Source of the DNA: Coenobita brevimanus
Lineage: Eukaryota; Arthropoda; Malacostraca; Decapoda; Coenobitidae
Direction: 5' to 3'
NCBI GenBank assembly: GCA_032717465.1
Contig: CM064632.1
Coordinates: 27,934,160 to 27,998,159, forward strand
DNA: 64,000 nucleotides
How positions within the stretch are numbered: the first letter of the stretch is position 1; each line of letters opens with the position of its first letter. Of this stretch, positions 56,352 to 64,000 are shown piece by piece. The notes beneath the pieces are model-generated. The model was not told the DNA's origin. It saw only the letters and a program-made list of their open reading frames with translations, and ran no database searches. Made by a program: the position numbers and the translations under genes.

Positions 56352-56357
<6 letters not shown>
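55141..56357. other. No gene; family A scrap at 56245-56297
   Basis: ACTGGTAAGGAAGAATTGTT with AAAGAGCTTCCATAAC near 56250 is a family A right-arm scrap. The rest is AT-rich and unremarkable. Confidence 0.4.
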
Positions 56358-56392
<35 letters not shown>

Positions 56393-56446
56393 CACACACA
56401 CACACAATTATAACATTCTCATTTGTCCTTCCTCAAATATACACAC

Positions 56447-56485
<39 letters not shown>

Positions 56486-56580
56486 GCGACACCCCGGATA
56501 TTAAAAAGCCACTCCAAATGTCACCTCACAGGCAGGAGGGTGGAGAGAAAGCAAAAATGATTGAGAGAGAGAGAGAGAGA
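56358..56580. repeat. (CA)n, (CT)n and (GA)n microsatellites
   Basis: CA at 56356-56405, CT at 56453-56482, GA at 56561-56580. Confidence 0.95.
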
Positions 56581-56689
56581 AGCATACGGCCGTTACCTGG
56601 AAACTTCTCATTGCTAATAAAGAATGCTCAGCAGCTTACTACGCCTGGACAGAATAATTAAAAGAGACAGCCTATGCAAACACTAAGGC

Positions 56690-57078
56690 ACCTATTCCCG
56701 TGGGTTAAGGAAACTCCCTAACACTTTTTCTTTAGCAATTTATTTTGCTTATTACACCTTAACGTCCTCTTCTGTTACCGAAATCATTCTAATATCACCT
56801 TACTCTGCATAATTACGTACAAAATGATATTAGCCATCCGTATCCAAAAATAAGTCGCTCGTTCGTTCGTTGAAAGATTCCCTGCACATATAGTGCAGGC
56901 CGGGCCATACATTAGCCCGGTCAGTGGTGTATGGGCTGATTAAAAACAGTAAGTGGGAAGGACAGGACCTGGGGATTGCCCAGCACACACGTCCTGTCTC
57001 CTGACTGGCTTTGTGGTGTGTGAATAAGTCGCTAAGGAAGAGGTGCTAGGGAGCTTCCTTAGCCGACGAGAACAGGGA
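56690..57078. mobile_element. Family A element, copy 10, split by an insertion
   Basis: Left part 56690-56859 (AAACTCCCTAACACTTTTTC, ACACCTTAACGTCCTCTTCT, ATCCAAAAATAAGTCGCT). Right part 57023-57078 (AATAAGTCGCTAAGGAAGAG, GAGCTTCCTTAGCCGACGAG). AATAAGTCGCT is duplicated on both sides of a 163-bp foreign segment. Confidence 0.85.
56860..57022 (-). mobile_element. 163-bp insertion with (CGTT)n end and 11-bp target duplication
   Basis: It is flanked by AATAAGTCGCT at 56849-56859 and 57023-57033. The left edge is CGTTCGTTCGTT; read on the minus strand this is an AACG tail, so a retroposed 3' fragment in the minus orientation is likely. It contains a small hairpin (CCTGCACATATAGTGCAGG near 56882). 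No coding frame. The family is unknown. Confidence 0.75.
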
Positions 57079-57116
57079 CTAAATCCCCCTCATCCTCCGG
57101 ATGCATCTCCCTAAGG

Positions 57117-57332
57117 GTTGTATTGTAAATGGCTTCGGAATATTTTGTAACACCTCTTCCATGGCGATTTATCTGGTACAATACACTTTAATATCCTCTT
57201 GTGTGTTAGTGATGCAAGATATGTCGATACTGAAACGTTAAAAACAGCATACGAGGGAAAATGTGTAATACTCAAAACAAATAGCACAGGAAAGAGTGCT
57301 ACGAAGCCTCCTCCTATGCCACTTAAGAGTAT
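57117..57332. mobile_element. Family A short inverted-repeat element, copy 11
   Basis: TTTTGTAACACCTCTTCCAT and GGCGATTTATC at left; AGGAAAGAGTGCTACGAAGC at right. Only about 40 bp separate it from copy 10. Confidence 0.7.
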
Positions 57333-57509
57333 TTGTGAAAACCAAAATGAGTAAAGAGCGTTTGTCTTCTCTGCCTTGCTGATCAGTGCGGTATGTATCA
57401 CTGCACACAGCCTGACCAAACCAAATGCTCGTAACTTTTCCACAGTAATCCTAAGAATTTTGAAAGGTTACACACACACTCGTCCCCTTGGTTTTAAGAA
57501 TACGAATAT

Positions 57510-57510
57510 T

Positions 57511-57549
<39 letters not shown>
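57510..57549. repeat. (CT)n microsatellite
   Basis: About 19 CT units. Confidence 0.95.
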
Positions 57550-57550
<1 letters not shown>

Positions 57551-57739
57551 ATAAAGGAAATACAAAGATGGTCCGACAATGAGAGAATTTCTGACCAGAA
57601 GGGGAATCACAAAGGAACGGTGATGAGAGAGGGGAGGACAAACAGGGGAAAGATAGGAATGAAGAGAGAGAGAGAGGTAGTGCCTGGGTGTTACATATTA
57701 ACCAGGTCATTAATTTGATTAATCCCGGACCTTCTGGAT

Positions 57740-58300
57740 GATTTGCTTATGAGTCTGGATCCGCGCCTTGGGGAGCGGGGAGGGAGAGGAGGAGAAACTG
57801 ATGGAAGGAGGGAGAGGGGAGGAAGGAGAGAGGAATGGTGGGACAAGATATAAAATGAAGAGGTGGAAGAGGGCGTAGATGAAGGAAGAAAGATGAAGGA
57901 AGGGGAGAGGTAGAGTGGTGGAGGGAGGACAGACCGGTAAGGAAGGGAAAGAGGGTGGCAGGGGAAGAGGTGAAAATGGTGAGGGAGGAGGAGATGATGG
58001 AGGTGGGAGAGATGAGAGATAATTGAGGAGGGGGGAGGGGAGATTATGCAAGAGGGAGGAGGGACAGTAATGAAGAAGGAAGAGAGTGGAGATAATGGTA
58101 GAAGAGGAGATGGGAGATAATGGACGAAGAGGAGAGGGACGATAATGGAGGAGGGGGAGAGAGGGAGATAATGGAAGAGGGGAGAGAAGAGATAATGGAG
58201 GAGTAGAGAGAGGAGATAACTGAGGAGGGCGGGAAGGGGAGATAATGGAGGAGGGGAGAGAGAATACAACGGAGGAAAAGGGAGAGGGCAGAATGGTGGG
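57740..58300. repeat. Homopurine tract with GATAATGGAGGAGG units
   Basis: G/A-rich plus strand. From about 58030 a GGAGATAATGGAGGAGGGGA motif recurs every 25-45 bp. Long minus-strand Ser/Pro/Leu frames are composition effects. Confidence 0.75.
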
Positions 58301-59333
58301 GAGGTGGGAATGAGGTAAAGCCTAAAAATGCATGAGTAATAGAAGGGGTGACTATTTTCACCACACTTCCATATTTTAAAACCGCAGAGTATAAACAAAT
58401 TGCCGGATTTTTGCAAGGCATTTGGGTAGCACAGGAAGATTGCTTCGCACAGATCAGGCTAGAGAAGACTGGGATATTATGGGTAGGCTAACTGTAAAAC
58501 AATTCAGTTGCAGAACAAATCATAATAAAAATGGGATAAATCACACTATACGCTACAAGGAAAACTTAGATTTGATGTAAAAAAAAATCGTTATTTGTAT
58601 GAAACTGCATGTTCTCGGACTAAGCAACCATCCACGTATCCGGGAAAGTGAACAAACAAAACGCGCTAATTGGGTGGTCAGAAGAACCTCCTGCAGCACT
58701 GGAACACGTAAACAATCCAAAAGTTAATGCCTGGTGTGGCTTGTTACGTCATCCTGTGATTCGATACTTTTTCTTTGCTAAGCAGACGATAAACCTTTGC
58801 CAATATCTGAATATATTTGGTAATTATCTAGATCCAGTATTAGATGAACTAAGTTACAGCCTAAAGTATTTTTAAGAACAAGGTAGTACACTGCCACATT
58901 AAAATCTGTTGGTACCACCCCTGATACAAACTACAAAGTCCCCTGGATTGGCCGTGGAGGATCCATCTCCTGGCCAGTCACATTTGAGGACAGCCTACCG
59001 ACAACACCTTGTAATTTTTCCATAGGTTATGTGCAACTCCTGTGACTGACATCAGTAAGTTAAAATATTAAAATTCTTGCAGGATTTTCAAGAATTAGGA
59101 ATGATATATTGGACAATACATGAAAGAGGGGTAACGTTAGGCTCTTATTTGTAAATCTGCAGCAAATGGTGTTCATGTTATATTTATCTGACTTTACAAT
59201 ACACCGTGAACATTTTTCTAACACAGTCCCTTGACTACTTATCTGCAATACTGACACCATTACTCATCTGCAACTAAAGCCAGACGTTCAGGCATTTAGG
59301 GAAACAAATAGGCTTTTAATATTACACGGATAT
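58301..59333. other. No gene recognised
   Basis: Low-repeat sequence. A 75-codon plus frame at 58648-58875 has a natural-looking composition but no domain I know. Confidence 0.35.
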
Positions 59334-59620
59334 TTGGCCAACAGGCACTGGTATGGCAAGGGGGAAATCCGGCTCACATTGTATCATCCCCGGGGCCTCA
59401 TTCCCTTCGCAGCCGCATCATATCCCGCACACAGCATGACCATTAAGACCCCTCGTAATCCATTCAGGGAGAGATGCGCTATTTACCTGCAGGCCTTTGA
59501 TGATAACGCAGCGTCGTGGGAGCCTTTGATGCGTTTGACAAGTATTTGAAACATTACTGGGTCCTTTGGTGGCCAGACGGCGGGAATTTGTGCACGGGAC
59601 TGGCTCACAGGCCCACAAGA
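59334..59620. other. GC-balanced island with a 71-codon frame, unrecognised
   Basis: It differs from its AT-rich and purine-rich flanks: balanced composition, several CpGs and no internal repeat. The plus frame to 59549 (GLIPFAAASYPAHSM near the middle) has normal composition. It could be an exon or a conserved non-coding element. No splice signals decide it. Confidence 0.3.
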
Positions 59621-60345
59621 CGGAGGGAAGCGAGAGAGAGGGAAACTATCTGGGAGAAAATGGGAAAAATGTGGTAGGGAGGGACAAATGATAGGGCGGG
59701 GAAAGACTGGGCAGGCAAGAGGTGGGGAGTTAAGAGATAAGAGAAACAGTAAGAGAGATTGAGGAATAGAAGGAATGAGGAAACTTACGAGAAAGAGACG
59801 GATTGATCTAATGTTCGAAAGAATGTGAGTTTCGTCTCATGTAGGAGCAGGGAACAGCTTGATTATTTGGATTTCCTAATAGCGGGCTTCACTGAAATTG
59901 CACAACATCGACCTACCGCAAATATCATCTCACCAGTCCTGAATGAGACAGCCCTAGCATGTATTCAGTGGTGGAGATGAGTATTAGCACTGAAATGGTG
60001 GCATGGGAAGGTGTCTGGCACATAGAAAGACGGCTGGATCTAAGGGAACGAACTGTCAAGTCTACTGTGTCCACAGTCGGACGCAGTTAAAAAGAACGAG
60101 TAGGAACGGGAGGGAGAAGCTTAGGGAATGGGGAAGACAGGACGGAGAGGATGAGGGAGGAAAATAAGAAAGAAAAAGTGGTTGGGAAGAAAAAGAGACG
60201 GTAGAGGGAAGAAAGAAAGGAGGTAAGACGGGAACAAGTGAGTAGGATGGAGGAAGACGGTGGGAAAGAAACAGGAAAGAGAAATTAACAGAGAAGAACA
60301 GCGGAGAAAGGAAGCGGGGGAAAGAGGGGAAAGGTAGTCATCATC
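59621..60345. repeat. Purine-rich region (G/A), degenerate
   Basis: GGGA, GAGAGA and GAAAGAG motifs over most of the interval, interrupted by normal sequence at about 59810-60060. Confidence 0.5.
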
Positions 60346-60469
60346 TCACCCCAAATTCCCACCTTAGAGATGGGGTATGGTAGAGTGCATTAGAAAGAAA
60401 ATGAAAGTAAAACATAAAGATACGAAATTAAGATAAAGTCACGCGGCCCAAACGATAACAAATTAAAGT

Positions 60470-60641
60470 CTTCGTAGTACCTCTCCCTTGGCGCTTTATT
60501 TATCATGATGTACGTTAACATTCCGTTGCATATTACGGTACATCGTTGTAATACTTATATAATTTGCATCAATAACATGATAGGATATTGAAATGCAATA
60601 TTTATAAATCGCCATAGAAACGGTGTTACGAAATCTTCACT
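60470..60641. mobile_element. Family A short inverted-repeat element, copy 12
   Basis: TCGTAGTACCTCTCCCTTGG with CGCTTTATTTATC at left; TTTATAAATCGCCATAGAAA and CGGTGTTACGAAATC at right. Confidence 0.65.
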
Positions 60642-61043
60642 GCTACTTATAAAACGACCCTTCGTTCAGGCGCAATCCCGGAAGAAGACGCCTAAAAAGA
60701 CAGTTATCACCAGGCTACGATAACCCATTGATTCTCAATCCCTTACGTGTCGCGTTCCCTATACGCCAAATCTGTACAGCTGTGTACCGTCTGATCCATC
60801 GACATTTTATTAAAAAAAGATTTTAAAAATGTATCCTTAACTAGTCACTAGAACAAAAACTTGCATGAAAATGCTTGGAAAACATCAGTTACCCAGGTTA
60901 GCCATGAAAAAATGGAATTGTATACAAAATTACTTTAGTAATAAACATTTTAAATTGTAGCGGTAAAATTGGACACAATTCATATACAGGAATCTAAACA
61001 AAAATTACTAAGAATTTTGAGAAAAGATATATGAATCCCCAGC
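60642..61043. other. No gene recognised
   Basis: AT-rich sequence without features. Confidence 0.35.
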
Positions 61044-61107
61044 CACAGCTCCGTACATCCTCTGAGGGTTTATGTACATAAACCCTCTGAGGATGTACGG
61101 AGCTGTG
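61044..61107. repeat. 64-bp near-perfect palindrome without spacer
   Basis: CACAGCTCCGTACATCCTCT on the left is answered by GATGTACGGAGCTGTG on the right. The centre is TATGTACATA. One of 32 base pairs mismatches (61063/61088). Confidence 0.9.
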
Positions 61108-61131
61108 AGTCTTCTACGTAGGCATATAAAG

Positions 61132-61138
<7 letters not shown>

Positions 61139-61184
<46 letters not shown>
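61139..61184. repeat. (TA)n microsatellite
   Basis: A TA run shortly after the palindrome. Confidence 0.96.
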
Positions 61185-61191
<7 letters not shown>

Positions 61192-62240
61192 TCAGGCACG
61201 ATAAGTTTCGGTAAGTTTTCTGGCTCACGATTTTATTCAACCCCCCGCGCGCCTATGAAAACGTGTATTCTTATTTTCGCCACCCAAACGTGTGTGTGTG
61301 TATACATATACACAGTATATATTGCCATAAAAAGTACATCATCTAATTCGCCAATGTCTGTTATAGCCGATTAGCAAAAAAAAAAAAAAAGTACGAATAA
61401 AAGTACATTAGGCCGGTGTGAATAAACATTCTGGAACATCACTCTCACTTCCCAACATCATAGCTCGAATGTTGTCCATCATACAAAAACATGTTATTAG
61501 AAAGAGAATTTCATCAGCTTTCTCATAAAGTTTGTGGCCTTTTGATATGGATTTTAGTTTTCGAGAAAACAGCTAAAAACTTAAAGTTATTTCCTACAGG
61601 TAACTGATTTTTTGTTCAGGACGCTCTAGTGCAAAAGTTTTCTTGCAGAGTGTAATGTTGGGTGTTTTAGGTCCGGCTTCCCGTCCCGTAAGCGCCTAGT
61701 GTAGCGGGGCTCTCTTTTTAGACCGGAGCTTAGACAAATAGGAGATAGGTAGGACAAAAACTCAAAGCAACAACCTTACACGTGTATTACTAAGTTGGAC
61801 TGGGGAACGAGTAGATGTCACTGATACAGATACACTGGACAATTACAACTCTTACGTCTAGATATTGGTTATTAGTATCGCGCAGGATACTGCTCGGATC
61901 ACAGTGAATAGCACTTGAGGTAGAGTGTTATCAATTATGGGAAGTCCGGGTTTTCTATATTTGTGGAGTTGCTAATATTATTCCTTGCTGGTAAGTGTTT
62001 CTTTGGCACTGGGGTCTGAATATGGTCTTAATATCAGGAGGTATTTTCTGGTGGTAGCGTGTTCACTCTGATAGACTCGACTCTCACTGGGTGGCCTTAT
62101 TGGTGGTTACACTGTCACTGTTATTCACTCCATCACTTTGGTATTATGACTGACTTTCATTAGAGGGTTAGTTCACTGTTCTGCCTCTATATTACTAGGT
62201 CACAGACACTGCACTATCACTGTCACTCCTTTCGAGTCCG
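61185..62240. other. No gene recognised; CACTGT-rich segment
   Basis: Between about 61830 and 62235 short TCACTG/CACTGT words recur often. GCTGGTAAGTG at 61988 looks like a splice donor. TGTTGGGTGTTTTAGGTCCG at 61657 could be an LTR start, but no partner LTR is in the window. Confidence 0.25.
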
Positions 62241-62759
62241 GGCGTAGTGGCGGTCAGGTACAAGGGCGGTGGGGTTGTCACAGCTCCGCTACTGACGGGG
62301 CTGGGTCCCGCCGGGGGCTTCTATATCCAGAGGCCACGGGATCACGCTCAGGGGCGTCCGTTCTCGTCCAGGGCTGTGGGTGGCGAAGGGTCCCGCACTC
62401 TCGGGGCTGGGGACGGGGGTATGCCCCTCAGGGCTGTGGCCGAATAACTGCCTGAACCTTTTGTTCAGGCTCCTGAAGGAGGGCAATGATCTCCGACGTC
62501 GAGGTGTAGGGAGTTCCCGCCCGGGAGTCCTGGGTGTGGTCTGGGGTTCCCAAGGGCTGCAGTCCCCAGGGCTTGGCGGCACTGTCAGATAGGGGCTGCG
62601 GCACCTGCCTGCGTCGGGGTCCGTCAGGTGGGTCTACTCCAGATCCTGTTGTAGGGAGCAGAGGCCGGGGGAGACCAAGGGGCCTCTCCAGTACTCCTCT
62701 AGGCCCGAGACTCCCTCTGGGTCGTGGGTCGGGGAACAGGCGTCAGCCTGAGACGGAGG
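62241..62759. other. CpG-rich GC island next to the array
   Basis: GC content rises sharply, with many CCCG, CGGG and GGGGC words. A minus-strand frame (62289-62582) and a plus-strand frame (62534-62980) are both open. Neither peptide is recognised. It could be a CpG-island promoter, an exon or part of the neighbouring repeat unit. Confidence 0.35.
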
Positions 62760-63707
62760 AGCGGCTACAGGCCGTCTCCTGCCATAGGGACCTGTTACTG
62801 GCCGTGGCCTTCTGGGGGTGTGGCTACTGGCCGTGGCCTGGGGGAGTGAGTAGCTACCAGCAGACCCAAAGGCACCTTTGGAGTGGCTACAGGCTGTCTC
62901 CTGACGAAGGCAGGAGCAGCTACAGGCCATCTCCTGGTTCCCCTCAGAGTGACTACAGGCAGTCTCCTTCAGGAGGGTAAAGTGGCTACAGGCCGTCTCC
63001 TGACGAAGGCGGGAATGGCTACATGTCGTCTCCTGATTACCCTCAGAACGGCTACAGGCCTTCTCCTTCAGGAGGGGCGAGCGGCTACAGGCCGTCTCAG
63101 GGAAGACACCTTCGGAGCGGCTACAGACCGTCTCCTGACGAAGGCGGGAGTGGCTACAGGCCCTCTCCTTCCGGAGGGGTGAGCAGCTATGGGCTGTCTC
63201 GGGAAAAGCACCTTCAGAGCGGCTACAGGCCGTCTCCTTATTACCCTCAGAGAGGCTACAAGCTGTCTCCTTCAGGAGGGGTGAGCGGCTACAGGCCGAC
63301 TCAGAGAAGACAACTTCGGAGCGGCTACAGGCCGTCTCCTGACGAAGGCGGGAACGGCTACAGGCCGTCTCCTTATTACCCTCAGAGCGGCTACAGACCG
63401 TCTCCTTATTACCCTCAGAGCGGCTACAGACCATCTCCTTCAGGAGGGGTTTGTGGCTACAGGCCGTCTCAGCGAAGACACCTTCAGAGCAGCTACAGGC
63501 TGTCTCAGGGAAGACACCTTCAGAGCGGCTACAGGCCATTTCCTGATGAAGGTGGGAACAGCTACAGGCCACCTCCTTCAAGAGGGTTGAGCGGCTACAG
63601 GCCGTCTCAGGAAGGACACCTTCAGAGTGGCTACAGGCCATCTCCTTATTACCCTCAGAGCAGCTACAGGCAGTCTCCTTATCGAGGGGTGAGCGGCTAC
63701 AAGCCAT
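62289..63707 (-). other. Uncertain minus-strand frame with one stop
   Basis: The minus strand is open from 63707 to 62634, stops at one TAG (62634-62636), and is open again in the same frame to 62289. The array reads ACSRSEGNKET-like units; the downstream part leaves the repeat and includes RSLNKRFRQLF. No family is recognised. It competes with the plus-strand frame and may equally be non-coding. Confidence 0.15.
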
Positions 63708-63720
63708 CTCAGGGGTGCTG
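62760..63720. repeat. 33/36-bp CpG-rich array, about 27 units
   Basis: Each unit contains AGCGGCTACAGGCCGTCTC plus one of a few endings (CTGACGAAGGCGGG, CTTATTACCCTCA, CTTCAGGAGGGG, AGGGAAGACACCTTC). All eleven spacings I measured between 62887 and 63256 were 33 or 36 bp. Differences among units are mostly CpG transitions. Long frames stay open on both strands. The first part (62760-62880) is irregular. Confidence 0.92.
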
Positions 63721-63985
63721 GCAGGAGCTGGAGAAACAGCTCTACCCCGAAGCTGGTTGGGGAAGGCTCAGCCGGAAGGTAGTCAAGTATTCCTGCTATG
63801 GTGGTGGCGGCGAGTTCCGGGTCATAGGGGCGCACGGCCTGGGCGGACTTATGCCGTTGTCGCTCCGTTTACCGGCGTGCTGTTGTTGCTCCTCTGTGGG
63901 CTCCTTGTGGGGGTGTCTGGGCACTTTCGGGGGCACTATACTGCATTTTACAGAGGTTATGTTTTTACTTCATAATCTTTTGTAG
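62981..63985 (+). CDS. Uncertain repeat-encoded frame, SGYRPSP type
   Basis: A plus-strand frame open to 63985 reads SGYRPSPYYPQ, SGYRPSPDEGG and SGYRPSPSGGV units of 11-12 residues, then a non-repeat tail with a hydrophobic end. Upstream the same frame is open back to 62534 apart from one TAA at 62978-62980. A Tyr/Pro-rich repeat would suit an extracellular or cuticle-like structural protein, but that is only resemblance. Against it: the minus strand is equally open, and unit differences fit symmetric CpG decay rather than preserved codons. No signal peptide or start is convincing. Confidence 0.18.
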   Translation, partial: SGYRPSPDEGGNGYMSSPDYPQNGYRPSPSGGASGYRPSQGRHLRSGYRPSPDEGGSGYRPSPSGGVSSYGLSREKHLQSGYRPSPYYPQRGYKLSPSGGVSGYRPTQRRQLRSGYRPSPDEGGNGYRPSPYYPQSGYRPSPYYPQSGYRPSPSGGVCGYRPSQRRHLQSSYRLSQGRHLQSGYRPFPDEGGNSYRPPPSRGLSGYRPSQEGHLQSGYRPSPYYPQSSYRQSPYRGVSGYKPSQGCWQELEKQLYPEAGWGRLSRKVVKYSCYGGGGEFRVIGAHGLGGLMPLSLRLPACCCCSSVGSLWGCLGTFGGTILHFTEVMFLLHNLL

Positions 63986-64000
63986 AATTTCATGGGCTTT

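Noticed and set aside
57691..58421. Minus-strand 241-codon Pro/Ser/Leu frame
   Set aside because: Polypurine composition effect; GATAATGGAGGAGG-type units are visible underneath.
61657..62240. LTR of an LTR retrotransposon
   Set aside because: A TGTTGGG start is present, but there is no second LTR, primer-binding site or gag/pol frame that I can identify within the window.

Overview
This window looks like intergenic DNA from a large, repeat-rich animal genome, most likely an arthropod and probably a decapod crustacean. That assignment is an inference. It rests on the extreme density of di-, tri- and tetranucleotide microsatellites, the abundance of minisatellites, degenerate TTAGG/CCTAA blocks (the usual arthropod telomere unit) and non-LTR retrotransposons with microsatellite tails. 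I found no bacterial-type gene organisation, no rRNA or standalone tRNA gene, no CRISPR array and no host protein gene that I can name. Most long open frames here are by-products of tandem repeats whose unit lacks stop codons.

Layout. 1-9.2 kb: microsatellites, a tRNA-derived SINE (1981-2225), a 19-bp G-rich minisatellite (3715-5088) and an inverted pair of repeats (5818-6626). 9.5-13.7 kb: an (AAC)-tailed dispersed repeat, 23-bp and 34-bp minisatellites back to back, then about 2 kb of almost pure purine strand around a conserved core. 13.8-30.7 kb: scattered short inverted-repeat elements, retrotransposon 3' ends and long (TA)n, (GA)n and (GT)n tracts. 30.7-35.5 kb: the best-defined feature. 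A degenerate Jockey/CR1-type LINE on the minus strand is split by a younger LINE on the plus strand that keeps an uninterrupted 537-codon reverse-transcriptase frame and is flanked by an 8-bp target-site duplication. A minus-strand tRNA-derived SINE abuts it. 36-49 kb: more short elements, a 15-bp GTGATG-type array, a second truncated copy of the young LINE, and a possible retroelement 3' end at 46.3-46.8 kb. 49.7-55.2 kb: less repetitive, with two inverted-repeat elements of one family, TTAGG-like arrays, a candidate promoter with a first exon, and a 41-bp duplication next to a splice-donor-like sequence. 55-61.6 kb: mostly unrecognised sequence plus short elements. 61.6-64 kb: GC- and CpG-rich sequence leading into a 33/36-bp array that reads through on both strands.

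The genes do not work together as a pathway. The actors are mobile elements. Three short non-autonomous families with terminal inverted repeats recur throughout: family A (about 210 bp, twelve recognisable copies plus fragments), family B (about 200 bp, nine copies) and family C (about 130 bp, mostly fragments). No matching transposase is present. The strongest leads are the nested LINE insertion, the palindromic family A with a 163-bp insertion inside one copy, the TTAGG-bearing family D, and the CpG-rich array at the right edge, whose coding status I could not settle.
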